The position numbers and the translations under genes are program-made. Below the pieces are notes generated by a model. It was not told the origin of the DNA. It did no database searches and was given only the letters and a program-made list of their open reading frames with translations. A stretch of 64,000 nt of DNA from Owenia fusiformis (taxonomy: Eukaryota; Annelida; Polychaeta; Sabellida; Oweniidae): assembly GCA_903813345.2 (NCBI GenBank), contig CAIIXF020000005.1, positions 35,283,375 through 35,347,374 on the forward strand, in the 5' to 3' direction. Positions 40,201-45,964 of the stretch are shown here, in pieces. Numbering within the stretch: position 1 is the stretch's first letter; the number at the start of each line of letters is the position of its first letter.

Positions 40201-41387
40201 TTCTAGGAAGTCTAGGAAGTTCAATGTATGCTACTCTCACAGAGCCACCTCCGCCACCCCTCATCATAGAGACATCTAGCACATTCACCATATTTAGAAC
40301 TTTGCTTGTATTTACTGGCTGCATGCATTTAGACTTGCATTCTGTTTATTGTATGGACCATCGGGAATTATGGGTCTCACTGCTGTTTATGTACAGTAAA
40401 ACCTGTACTCGTGTATAGACATCTAATTCATACTGTATGACCAGTTTTTCATTGTGTAAACAAATTTGAAATATAGATACCTTATCACATGTTCACATGA
40501 GGCAGGTTTTACTGTAAATCGGTTGTCTAAAACTGCCATTTTCAAAGTGTCATAACTAAATAGAAAAAAAGATTCAAAATAATTTATTTGAGAATATAAT
40601 TAAATCATGTACTGTAAGTTCATGTTGTTCATTATTCCAAGTAAAAAGTTATCGTACTTTGTTAAGTGGCAATTTTATACGACCCTATGGACACTATTTA
40701 CAGAAAATATCAAGTCTTAAGAGTGTTTATATAGCGGTTTTAATGTAACTTTATAGCACTGTACTGTGCTAAAATAGATATAGAATCTACATAGATAGAA
40801 CCAAGGTATACAACTGTTTTCATAAAATAGTAAAGTAGCATATTATACTCTAGTTTGTTATAGCTCTAGATATTATTTACATGTATATGCCCAAGATTGA
40901 TTGAATCTGCCCTCAAATATGCTCTCCCTTGAATAATGCACCCTCGATTTAAATTCCTGTCCTTGCACTATACTCTAATGTATATTTGTTGTAAAACATC
41001 ATTGCCCAAAAGTCCAAGACTGTCCCAGTTCTTCTCCCCCATTTTAACCCCCCCCCCCTTTAAAGATCCATTATCTAGTTCCAAACGACCAATCCTATAT
41101 CTATGTTCAAAATGCAGAGATTGTCTTGGTGCTAGATAAGCTGCCTATACTTTCTTCTAAGATGATGCCTTTAATTTCAAAGATGCTGCCTATACTTTCT
41201 AAGATTCTACCTATACTTTCTTATAAAATACTGCCTATAATTTCAGGTGGAGGAAGCTACTAGATCAGTATCAGCCAGTTGTGAGGCCAGTAGTTCAATG
41301 GGCAGCAGAACCAGCAAGTTTCTTAGCAATCCAGCCAAAGGTTTTCTCAGTAATGGACTATTAGGCATCGGGGATGACTCCGAATAG
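1155..41387 (+). CDS. CADPS: Calcium-dependent secretion activator (CAPS), partial gene: C2, PH and MUN/MHD regions
   Basis: CAPS primes dense-core vesicles (and some synaptic vesicles) for Ca2+-triggered fusion; it binds PI(4,5)P2 and phospholipids through C2 and PH domains and engages SNAREs through its MUN-like region. I assembled 25 coding exons in which every junction keeps phase and is GT-AG, giving about 929 residues from [12 protein letters not shown] (C2) through [19 protein letters not shown] (PH, basic patch) and [12 protein letters not shown] (MUN) to VEEATRSVS and a stop. Family members are about 1300-1400 residues, so roughly the first 400 are encoded upstream of the window. Joins: 1155-1248, 2155-2276, 2708-2819, 3088-3224, 3919-3985, 5607-5715, 8351-8548, 10588-10724, 11360-11547, 12411-12512, 13072-13135, 13661-13784, 15875-15901, 17247-17350, 23202-23358, 23728-23869, 28982-29137, 29655-29766, 33239-33277, 34028-34102, 34466-34549, 34843-34950, 35509-35613, 35743-35829, 41247-41387. 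Alternative last exons lie at 36467-36517 and 39523-39684. Identification rests on recalled similarity along the whole length. Confidence 0.96.
1449..1510 (+). repeat. Direct duplication containing GACGGACCGGTTCGGGG
   Basis: The segment AGAAGACGGACCGGTTCGG plus GGCAAT occurs twice about 37 nt apart within a CADPS intron. It is notably GC-rich against the AT-rich surroundings. No function recognised. Confidence 0.8.
2155..2276 (+). CDS. CADPS: CADPS exon, C2 domain
   Basis: Encodes [34 protein letters not shown] and AEAGKP, with the C2 beta-strand pattern conserved in CAPS. Starts in phase 0 after ATATAG and ends inside the ACA codon (phase 2) before GTAAGA. Confidence 0.93.
2708..2819 (+). 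CDS. CADPS: CADPS exon, C2 domain
   Basis: Encodes [36 protein letters not shown] and K, almost identical to the vertebrate block as recalled. The acceptor is TTTCTTTAG and the donor GTAAAG, ending in phase 0. Confidence 0.95.
3088..3224 (+). CDS. CADPS: CADPS exon, C2 end to PH start
   Basis: Encodes [20 protein letters not shown] through [18 protein letters not shown], covering the end of the C2 domain and the first PH residues. It ends in phase 2 before GTATGA; the glycine codon is completed by the next exon. Confidence 0.94.
3919..3985 (+). CDS. CADPS: CADPS exon, PH domain beta1-beta2
   Basis: Encodes [20 protein letters not shown] then VQ. The KKWKKR cluster is the phosphoinositide-facing basic patch of the CAPS PH domain. 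Acceptor TATTCCAG, donor GTATGT, phase 0 at the end. Confidence 0.96.
5211..5580 (+). repeat. 54-bp minisatellite upstream of the array exon
   Basis: About six and a half copies of a unit starting AATAGGTTGAGTTAGAGATG and containing ACCCTATTACATGAAAAG, decaying at the 3' end. It lies just before the acceptor at 5605-5606, so two unrelated arrays flank and include the same exon. Confidence 0.93.
5607..5715 (+). CDS. CADPS: CADPS exon, PH domain; parent of the 97-bp array
   Basis: Encodes [16 protein letters not shown] followed by [16 protein letters not shown] and DPIA, ending in phase 1 at GCAG before GTAAATA. Its last 60 nt (5656-5715) are repeated 25 more times downstream to 8143, each with the donor. 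Which copy's donor is normally used to reach the next exon at 8351 cannot be told from sequence; all would give the same or nearly the same junction. Confidence 0.94.
5656..8143 (+). repeat. 97-bp exon/donor-derived tandem array, original plus 25 copies
   Basis: Each 97-bp unit is 60 nt of PH-domain coding sequence (from ACCCTACTGAG to ATAGCAG) plus GTAAATATCC, TTTTTATGTC and a segment ending CACATAGTGTAG. From donor to donor, 5715 to 8143 is 2428 nt: 25 units of 97 plus three units with one extra base (GTCCGCAACC instead of GTCCCCACC). The copies are nearly identical. Differences in the cassette are mainly CCT/CCC and GAC/GAT (synonymous), with a few changes such as CCA to TCA or CTA and ACT to GGT. 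The final unit diverges after GTAAATAT into unique intron. The array sits inside a CADPS intron, or equally inside a multiplied exon. Confidence 0.97.
8351..8548 (+). CDS. CADPS: CADPS exon, PH domain C-terminal half
   Basis: Encodes [40 protein letters not shown] and a proline/glutamine-rich linker ([15 protein letters not shown]). LWVQAV is the C-terminal helix of the PH fold. The acceptor TTTTTGTTTCAG is strong; ends in phase 1 before GTGAGA. Confidence 0.95.
8666..10264. mobile_element. 1.6-kb non-autonomous DNA transposon, CAGGGTTCGTACAC ends
   Basis: Terminal inverted repeats CAGGGTTCGTACAC at the left and GTGTACGAACCCTG at the right. The direct repeat CTTAA flanks both ends (8661-8665, 10265-10269). 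TGTCAGGGAATT motifs recur near both ends. CAGGG ends are common in hAT-like families, but the visible target duplication is only 5 bp. No transposase reading frame. Inserted in a CADPS intron. Confidence 0.8.
10588..10724 (+). CDS. CADPS: CADPS exon, post-PH region
   Basis: Encodes [40 protein letters not shown] and DAYTCL, matching the conserved CAPS block after the PH domain. Phase 1 in, phase 0 out at GTAAGT. Confidence 0.95.
10753..11056. mobile_element. 304-bp MITE, GGGGTCTATTT ends
   Basis: Inverted ends GGGGTCTATTT and AAATAGACCCC, with the match continuing into CCAAACTCCGTAAAGTT. Several internal TTACGGA motifs occur in both orientations. Lies in the CADPS intron just after the exon ending at 10724. 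Confidence 0.75.
11360..11547 (+). CDS. CADPS: CADPS exon, central region
   Basis: Encodes [40 protein letters not shown] and [20 protein letters not shown] plus GN. This block is strongly conserved across animals. Ends in phase 2 before GTATGT. Confidence 0.97.
11713..12075. mobile_element. TTAA-type MITE, family 1, copy 1
   Basis: Clearly related along its length to 45593-45960 (shared blocks include AGCTTCTATA and GGGAGTCCCACTTATAG). Right flank is TTAA (12076-12079), left CTAA. The ends AGGGGTAACAAGG and TTGTTGCACCT are imperfect inverted repeats. Inserted in a CADPS intron. Confidence 0.75.
12411..12512 (+). CDS. CADPS: CADPS exon, central region
   Basis: Encodes [20 protein letters not shown] then [13 protein letters not shown], equivalent to the vertebrate stretch around PDGIGTVSVEEKE. 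Acceptor TTGCATTTCAG; ends in phase 2 before GTCAGT. Confidence 0.94.
12744..12877. mobile_element. About 134-bp inverted-repeat element
   Basis: Imperfect inverted ends ATATAGACCGAAGAGCAGGGG and CCCCAGCTCTGAGGTCTATAT, in a CADPS intron. Coding-free. Confidence 0.6.
13072..13135 (+). CDS. CADPS: CADPS exon, central region
   Basis: Short exon encoding (R)[20 protein letters not shown] and R, a near-invariant CAPS segment. Acceptor TTTGTTTGTAG, donor GTATTT, phase 0 out. Confidence 0.95.
13661..13784 (+). CDS. CADPS: CADPS exon, start of MUN-proximal region
   Basis: Encodes [40 protein letters not shown] and E, ending in phase 1. The following linker is where vertebrate CAPS genes insert alternatively spliced sequence. 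Confidence 0.95.
15221..15419. mobile_element. 199-bp MITE with TA target duplication
   Basis: Ends GGGGAACCTGGGGCAA and TTGCCCAGGGTTCCCC, flanked by TA on both sides (15219-15220, 15420-15421). Inside a CADPS intron. Confidence 0.7.
15875..15901 (+). CDS. CADPS: Probable 27-nt CADPS exon (linker)
   Basis: A 27-nt segment flanked by CATTTTAAG and GTGAAC reads (G)KGQGGARQ and joins the neighbouring exons in phase 1-1, so it can be skipped without changing frame. It lies where CAPS paralogues vary in length. Without transcript data it is a plausible but unproven optional exon. Confidence 0.45.
17247..17350 (+). CDS. CADPS: CADPS exon, MUN/MHD region start
   Basis: Encodes [20 protein letters not shown] then [30 protein letters not shown] matches the conserved helix at the start of the MUN-like region. 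Phase 1 in, phase 0 out before GTAAAA. Confidence 0.94.
18932..19080 (+). repeat. Dispersed TGTCACCACC repeat, copy 1
   Basis: Starts TATGTCACCACCACAAG, ends GGCAGGTGGTGACATTTTG, with TCTGTAACAAATGGCAGG inside. The ends are inverted repeats of each other, as in a MITE. Four other copies lie at 24559, 26951, 29491 and 57542 (reverse). Confidence 0.8.
22250..22530 (+). repeat. Degenerate tandem repeat, about 127-bp period
   Basis: GACATTTTGCACA followed by GGAGCATTTTTCACT and GGTCATTTTGCATAT recurs about 127 nt later, then in a more decayed third form. Intron sequence; no coding potential is inferred. Confidence 0.6.
23202..23358 (+). CDS. CADPS: CADPS exon, MUN/MHD region
   Basis: Encodes [40 protein letters not shown] and [12 protein letters not shown], one of the most conserved CAPS segments. 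The acceptor is ATATGTTACAG; ends in phase 1 before GTAAGT. It is separated from the preceding exon by a 5.85-kb intron. Confidence 0.97.
23728..23869 (+). CDS. CADPS: CADPS exon, MUN/MHD region
   Basis: Encodes [40 protein letters not shown] and KERWEPQG. The canonical acceptor is TTTACATTTTAG. A second AG 84 nt upstream (23643) would give an in-frame extension with no stop; see findings. Ends in phase 2 before GTCAGT. Confidence 0.96.
24559..24690 (+). repeat. Dispersed TGTCACCACC repeat, copy 2
   Basis: Begins TATGTCACCACCATAAGTG and ends GGTGGTGACATTTTGCATG, followed by the family's TTTATGCCTTGTC. Slightly shorter than copy 1 because one GGCAGT segment is missing. Confidence 0.75.
25892..25968. 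mobile_element. 77-bp hairpin MITE, TA-flanked
   Basis: Perfect inverted repeat GTCTAGCTACAAGCC / GGCTTGTAGCTAGAC with TA on both outer sides (25890-25891, 25969-25970). CADPS intron. Confidence 0.65.
26951..27078 (+). repeat. Dispersed TGTCACCACC repeat, copy 3
   Basis: Degenerate copy (ATGTCACCTCCACAAG to GTGACATTTTGCATG). Its end lies within 10 bp of the left end of the 1.4-kb element at 27086. Confidence 0.7.
27086..28520. mobile_element. 1.4-kb element with CGCACTTTGAA ends and a roughly 600-bp internal tandem repeat
   Basis: Left end TCGCACTTTGAAAAAGTG; right end CTCTTCAAAGTGCGATA, its inverse. Inside, a roughly 600-bp unit starting near CTTGTCATCAAA recurs at about 27167, 27770 and 28370 (third copy partial). 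Each unit contains GATGCAAGAGCAGACTA, and the two full units GCGGCCATTTTGAAT. Short ORFs on both strands are by-products of the repeat; no transposase seen. Confidence 0.75.
28982..29137 (+). CDS. CADPS: CADPS exon, MUN/MHD region
   Basis: Encodes [40 protein letters not shown] and [11 protein letters not shown]. The acceptor is TACTCTTAG and the donor GTATGT; phase 2 in and out. Confidence 0.96.
29491..29620 (+). repeat. Dispersed TGTCACCACC repeat, copy 4
   Basis: Truncated at the left (starts AAGTGGTGACTTATTC), complete at the right (CCAGGTGGTGACATTTTGC). Ends about 35 nt before the acceptor of the CADPS exon at 29655, so the branchpoint region is next to or within the repeat edge. Confidence 0.7.
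29655..29766 (+). CDS. CADPS: CADPS exon, MUN/MHD region
   Basis: Encodes (R)[20 protein letters not shown] then [17 protein letters not shown], equivalent to the vertebrate segment ending FNVMVDAKAQ. A copy of the dispersed TGTCACCACC repeat ends about 35 nt before its acceptor (GTATTTAAG). Ends in phase 0 before GTAATT. Confidence 0.94.
30395..30538. mobile_element. 144-bp inverted-repeat element
   Basis: Ends GTACTAACCAGG and TCTGGTTAGTAC, with imperfect pairing continuing inward. CADPS intron. Confidence 0.5.
30738..31166. mobile_element. 429-bp MITE, CAGTGTGGGAAATAAGCA ends
   Basis: Eighteen-base terminal inverted repeats CAGTGTGGGAAATAAGCA / TGCTTATTTCCCACACTG. The direct repeat GATAAA flanks both ends. 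Internal CTGGACAAATT / GTTTGAAACAGTC motifs repeat. CAG...CTG ends resemble hAT-type elements. No coding capacity. Confidence 0.8.
32030..32330 (+). repeat. Degenerate repeat with CTGATTGGTCA motif
   Basis: TTGGTCA or TTGGTTGG occurs five times, alternating with ATGAACCATAAACC-like motifs about every 60-120 nt. Read on the minus strand, TGACCAAT contains CCAAT boxes. Probably a decayed tandem repeat. Confidence 0.5.
33239..33277 (+). CDS. CADPS: CADPS 39-nt exon
   Basis: Thirteen codons, [13 protein letters not shown], equivalent to the CAPS TKLCSMEMGQE segment. Flanked by ACTTGCAG and GTATGC, phase 0 on both sides. Too short for most gene finders but required for continuity of the conserved protein. 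Confidence 0.88.
34028..34102 (+). CDS. CADPS: CADPS exon, MUN/MHD region
   Basis: Encodes [20 protein letters not shown] then SLIEK (25 codons, phase 0-0), equivalent to vertebrate HQYHSKIDELIEETVKEM. Acceptor GAGCACAG, donor GTAAGT. Confidence 0.93.
34466..34549 (+). CDS. CADPS: CADPS exon, MUN/MHD region
   Basis: Encodes [20 protein letters not shown] then FSSILTLT (28 codons, phase 0-0). LSKLxRYDEGxxFSS is diagnostic for CAPS. Acceptor GATGCTTCAG, donor GTAAGC. Confidence 0.97.
34843..34950 (+). CDS. CADPS: CADPS exon, MUN/MHD region
   Basis: Encodes [20 protein letters not shown] then [16 protein letters not shown] (36 codons, phase 0-0). Acceptor TTTGTTTTAG, donor GTAAAC. Confidence 0.95.
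35509..35613 (+). CDS. CADPS: CADPS exon, MUN/MHD region
   Basis: Encodes [20 protein letters not shown] then [15 protein letters not shown] (35 codons, phase 0-0), matching the conserved QWYNSSMNVICTWLTDR block. Acceptor ATATTACAG, donor GTATGT. Confidence 0.96.
35743..35829 (+). CDS. CADPS: CADPS exon, last common exon before alternative ends
   Basis: Encodes [20 protein letters not shown] then HKTVTSRLQ (29 codons, phase 0-0). It splices in frame to any of the three terminal exons at 36467, 39523 and 41247. Confidence 0.96.
36467..36517 (+). CDS. CADPS: CADPS alternative terminal exon A (short C-terminus)
   Basis: After the acceptor GACCTTTTGCAG it reads [16 protein letters not shown] and stops at TAA 36515-36517. 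VEEAT is the conserved start of the CAPS C-terminal tail (vertebrate VEEATASVS), so this is a homologue of the terminal exon at 41247 with a shortened, basic end. Use in transcripts is unproven. Confidence 0.7.
   Translation: MEEATHSVRQSAILKK
37411..37555 (+). repeat. Three tandem copies of a roughly 54-bp unit
   Basis: AAGGAATCCTATTGGCTAAA followed by TATGACCACTTGCTGTTGGG occurs twice almost identically, then as a decayed third copy. Confidence 0.8.
37745..38590 (+). repeat. 55-bp minisatellite and shorter derivative
   Basis: About eight units of AGGACCTATTAAACACC plus TATAGGGCTGGATTAATACC and TACATGACCTGTCCCTAC (55 bp) up to about 38205. After a 190-bp gap, shorter relatives (TACCTACAGGACCTGAAAAA) continue to about 38590. 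Confidence 0.9.
39523..39684 (+). CDS. CADPS: CADPS alternative terminal exon B (54 codons including stop)
   Basis: After ACATCATGCAG the frame reads [40 protein letters not shown] and [13 protein letters not shown], then TAG. It is in phase with the last common exon. It lacks the VEEAT start but contains KGFLS, which also occurs in terminal exon C. I do not recall this tail from vertebrate CAPS. Confidence 0.6.
   Translation, partial: EFESVPYKAGVQFSKIKAELNLKPEDTVKGFLSKAAQVAPKDPQGHFYTLRPD
39685..41246 (+). other. Interval between CADPS terminal exons B and C
   Basis: No exon recognised. A CTCTCACAG at about 40240 is followed by an 8-codon open frame, not supported by homology. C-rich CCCCCCCCCC near 41050. 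Confidence 0.5.
41247..41387 (+). CDS. CADPS: CADPS terminal exon C (canonical-type C-terminus)
   Basis: After TAATTTCAG it reads [40 protein letters not shown] and IGDDSE, then TAG at 41385-41387. The VEEATxSVS start matches the vertebrate C-terminus, and the end is acidic as in the family. Degenerate copies of the FLS-encoding sequence continue past the stop. Confidence 0.85.
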   Translation: MEEATRSVSASCEASSSMGSRTSKFLSNPAKGFLSNGLLGIGDDSE

Positions 41388-41786
41388 CAACTTTCCTGGC
41401 AGCTTAGTTAAATATTTTCTTAGTTATGGACTAATCAGACTTGGGAGATTTACTCTACCCAAGCAACCTAGAAAAATATTTTCTGTGTTATGTTATTTAG
41501 GCATAGGAGGATTAACTCCTTACAAATGCCCATGGCCAGAAGAGAAGCCAAATGATTTATCGGGTGAAGATGATCACTGTCTCAGCACTAATAGATACAT
41601 GTACATCTATTAGCCAGTCAATCTCTCTAGTCATATACATTTTCATCAGTGCAGAGGTTTCCTTCTTGTAAAGGAGTTAAGCTTTGCTATGCATCAATAA
41701 TTTTAAAGATTCTTGGTCTAACTTCAAGCTTCAAGCAAAACCTAGTCATTGGAGTGACCGATTCTTTCTCCAAAGTGTCTCGGAAA

Positions 41787-41792
41787 AATAAA
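41787..41792 (+). terminator. CADPS: Candidate poly(A) signal AATAAA for CADPS exon C
   Basis: First AATAAA after the stop codon at 41387. Other AATAAA hexamers follow (near 42849, 44269 and 44348), so a longer 3' UTR is equally possible. Confidence 0.3.
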
Positions 41793-42184
41793 CACTGTTC
41801 AGTATAATATAAGCATTGCAATGAATCCCATACCATAAAGTATTAACCAATCCATCATTTAAAGGGAGGTCTATGAGGGTCTTTGAATTTCATATACTTT
41901 TTCAAGTATCTTGGTTTTAAAATGTCTAAACGTCTTATATCCTTAAAAGTCATGTTTATGGTGCCCATGCTAAAGATCTGTATTCTGTCTGCATCTTTAT
42001 ACTGTGTAATGTACAGCTGGCTTGATGGAATCTCAAATGGATGAATATGTTATGTAAGTTATAAGTATTTATGTGTCTATCTGTACATTGTATAAACCAG
42101 TTCTGTTATACATTAGAATAAGAACATTTCTCTTCTAAATATTTAAATATCAATATTATTTTTAGTTATCAAGTTGCATATTAT

Positions 42185-42600
42185 CATGATAAATGTCATG
42201 ATTAATTGGCAGCATTATCACAATGATTAATTGGCTATGCATGGCATGATCAATTGGTTGTATATGCTATGATTAATTGGCAGTGTATGTCATGATTAAT
42301 TGGCAGCATTATCACAATGATTAATTGACTGTACGTGCCATGATTAATTGGCAGTGCATGCCAGGATGAATAATTGGCAGTGCATGCCAGGATGAATAAT
42401 TGGCTCTGCGTGCCATGATTAATTGGCTGTGTGTGCCACAATTAATTGGCAGTGTATGTCATGATTAATTGGCAGCATTATCACAATGATTAATTGGCTA
42501 TGCATGTCATGATTAATTGGCAGTGCATGCCATGATTAATTGGCAGTGCATGCCATGATTAATTAGCAGTAAATGCCATGATGAATTGACAGTGTATATA
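42185..42600 (+). repeat. Minisatellite with ATGATTAATTGGCAG core
   Basis: About twenty copies of an 18-24-bp unit, such as CATGATTAATTGGCAGTG, with a higher-order pattern (GCATTATCACAATGATTAAT occurs three times). The ATTAAT core is palindromic. Confidence 0.9.
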
Positions 42601-44922
42601 GTAAGTAAATGGCAGCATATAACATATTCAAATACATTTTGAAATTACTATACATGTTTGCCTATTATAATTGAGATATACTGCCAAATAATGAGGCAAA
42701 AAATCTATTGTTATGATGTATTATAAAATAAGATTCATCTCGAGTCAGAAGAGCAGGAATGCTAATACAATATATTTTAAACCAATAGTATTGCAATATT
42801 CGTGCCAATGAGCGCATATATGGAAGTCCCTATGAGCACATACGCAGCATAAAGAATAAACACGTTTTATATATCAAAAATCCAATCTCATACATTTTGA
42901 TTGATTGAACACAATTATTTCCATCTATTCTTAAATGTTCATTTAAATTGTTTCAGGGGCACATTATGCGCTCATTGCCATGGTTACAATGTGTAAAGCC
43001 AAATATGTGTTGTCACAGCTGAAAATACCATTTTTGTTGTACTCGAACTGATTTATTGTATTGGAGGAATACCCTAAAACACTCTGTTATATGGTTTTCA
43101 TTACAAATATATGCCACATTTGAGAATTTTTTATTTTATGCAATGTATGTTTAATGTACATTGTAAATTAAGTAATTTAAATTTATTATTTACGAGTACA
43201 TAATATTTATATATATATGCTGTTATCAGTGAAAAAAGTTTATTCATAACAGTTTTGCACATCAGATGATAGAAGTTATTTATTGATAGTTTTATACTGG
43301 AATATGTAGGAGTGAATTCACAAAATATACAGCTTTATTTGTCCAGTGTAGTAGTATAGGCAATTCAGAAGAAAATTGTTCTCGATAATGTTATGTAATT
43401 TCTGGAAATGGGGGCAGGTTTCCTTCGTGCTTCTTATATCAGTTCCAAAGAAAGTCAGATAGTGCGATAAAGACCCCAGAGGCACAATATTTAAAAAAAG
43501 TGTTTTACACCTATTTTGCTTCTATTGTAACAGTGTATATTCTTCATTTTGGCCAAGGGAAAAGTGCAAAAAACTGTTCAGTTAACATCTGCGTGTATGT
43601 TCAGAAGATTTGATACAAGTATTAAAGATGTGTTCGATTTATTGATTTTTTAGAGAAATCTGAAATGACTGATATTAAATTATTTAAAAAATTGTTAGTC
43701 CCAGTCTTTGTTCATGTTCTACGTGCTTATTGAATTTAATTCTCTATAAATATTTGTTCCATGACTGTGTTGTGCTCAGTCCAGCATATAGTTCCACTTG
43801 GAGATTAATGCTCTATCCTTTTACATGCAACAGATCTACTTCCAAGTTCTTGTTGCTGTGTTAAGACATTATTTTCATGTTCTTTTGAAGTTTTTCAAAA
43901 TTATTACATCCATGACAAATGTGCAAAAATGCTGTAATGTCTATAAAAGTCCCTACATATACGTATAACAAATAATCGTTCATAATTTTGTATCAAGACT
44001 GAAATTAAAGACTATGATCTGTATCTATATAGAACATATATCCAATTACAATTAATGTACATGTACTATCAGACTATTTTTGCTTTTTCAGTTTGGAAAC
44101 TCTTGGATATGAATCTACAATTTTTATTTTGTTACATTGAAAAAGTTTTTCTTCGCATATTATGAATCTTGCAAATATAATGAGCCATAGGGTCCAAATT
44201 AGTGTTCATCAATTATTCTGTTATTATACCCATGCTCAGACTTTTGTCTTATAGCGCTATTTGTGAATAGAATAAATGATAATTAATGAATGATAATATG
44301 ATTATTTTAGGGACGTAATTTTCCCTCTGTTGAACATTCCATTCATTCAATAAATATTAGGTTTAAGAAAACAATAACAACAAAAACAATAGTGTGAAGA
44401 GGGTTGTTCAAAATGTTCTGCACCATTTGTTCTTGATAGACTTTGCTAATATTTGGTCAAGCTAGCTCAGCAACAGTAGCTCATCTCTTTCAAAAAATCC
44501 ACCTACAAGTAGTGCAGATCTTTTGGGCCAATCCTCATAAATTGTGAAGGAACTGCATCAAGTACATATTAGTCTCAAGTATATGGACTAAGACAAGTTT
44601 CACTGTAGGCTTCAAAATATGTATACTCTTTCATCTTTATAGAGGTTGTATCACAAATATTGTACAAATCATTTTCTTATGTAATGATAATGTCAAAAAT
44701 AATGAAGGCATTAATAAGTCCAATACTGAAATAGGAGTAAGTTATATGTTTCGATGTTTGCATGTGTCTAGGATTTAATTCAACATAGAATATATGTGAA
44801 ATCTTAGTATTTCAAATACAGGAAAAATCGCAATATACATCATGTCTTATGTTAGAATTTTTTGTGTATGTACTCAACCTAAGTAGCAGGACTGGAAGTT
44901 ACGCATTTCTACTGTTTTTACA

Positions 44923-45285
44923 CAAAGGATTGGTATCAATATGGTGAACTTTTTGAACACACGTTTCTCTTAAACCAGTCATCAAAAAATTCTGAAAATT
45001 TTACACATAATTTGAAAAAAATATACTTTTCTCTATATTGTTTTAGAAAACACATCAGACACTTCTTTTGTTCTTGGTATCATATGTTTGGAATTGAATG
45101 AAACATCTATCCGAAACGAAAAATGTTATACATATTCTCAATATATATAAATAATTTTCGCATTAAATAGTTGTCAATCAGTCAACATTGCATAAAGGAC
45201 CATATTTTTACAGAATGTTTTCAATAATTGGTTTAAGAGAAATACATTGTTGAATTCAGTTCACCGTATCGATACCTATCCTTTG
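44923..45285. mobile_element. About 363-bp inverted-repeat element
   Basis: Left arm CAAAGGATTGGTATCAATA, then GGTGAAC and TTTCTCTTAAACC; the right arm holds their inverse (GTTCACCGTATCGATACC, ATCCTTTG). Target duplication not resolved. No coding frame. Confidence 0.6.
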
Positions 45286-45592
45286 AACAAGTCTGACACA
45301 TAAATGAGTTTGTTGTTTCATTGATACAATTTGATTCCCAGACAGATGAACCCTAATCCCAAAATTAGTATTGCACAAGGAGCAAAGTTTTGAGCTAGAT
45401 CTTACTGATCAACCTATATATGACACACCCTTTCATTGGTTAGAAAACTTTTCCCAATCAAGTTTAATCTAATCAGGAATAAAGAAACTGGCTTTGCTGG
45501 TAAACTATTTGCCATTCCACACTCAACAGTTCTTGACTTCTCATCTTCAACATACCATTGCAAATATTTAGTCTCGAGTTCCAATCACTTAA

Positions 45593-45960
45593 AGGGGCAA
45601 TAAGGACTGTAGAGAGAAAATTATTTTTTATTAAATTATTTTTTCTGAGCTATCAGGTCAATATTTGGCTTAATACCTTCTTTGACATACCTATTTTCAT
45701 AAAATGTATGTATAAACTATAAATTTCAGCATTAAGAAGTGTAAATTCAATTCAAAGCTTCTATAAAGGGAGTCCCACTTATAGATTTTTAAGATCCACC
45801 ATGTTTCAAGAGGAATATCAGCTGAAATAATGTTCATCCAGAGGGTTTCTTTGTAGATAATGAAAATATATGTTAGTCTTGATGAAATATCCAAACCTAA
45901 ATATATTTTGACACTTGTCGATGATCGTTGAATGGCCCCCCTGCACTATTTGTAGCACCT
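45593..45960. mobile_element. TTAA-type MITE, family 1, copy 2
   Basis: Flanked by TTAA at 45589-45592 and 45961-45964, with ends AGGGGCAATAAGG and TTTGTAGCACCT. It is the same family as 11713-12075, and both copies lie in the same orientation. Its right TTAA is also the left flank of the GC-rich element that follows. TTAA duplication suggests piggyBac- or Kolobok-type mobilisation (inference). Confidence 0.8.
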
Positions 45961-45964
45961 TTAA

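Noticed and set aside
40240-40268. A fourth CADPS terminal exon after CTCTCACAG
   Set aside because: It would encode only eight residues with no similarity to the other tails; the acceptor context is weak.
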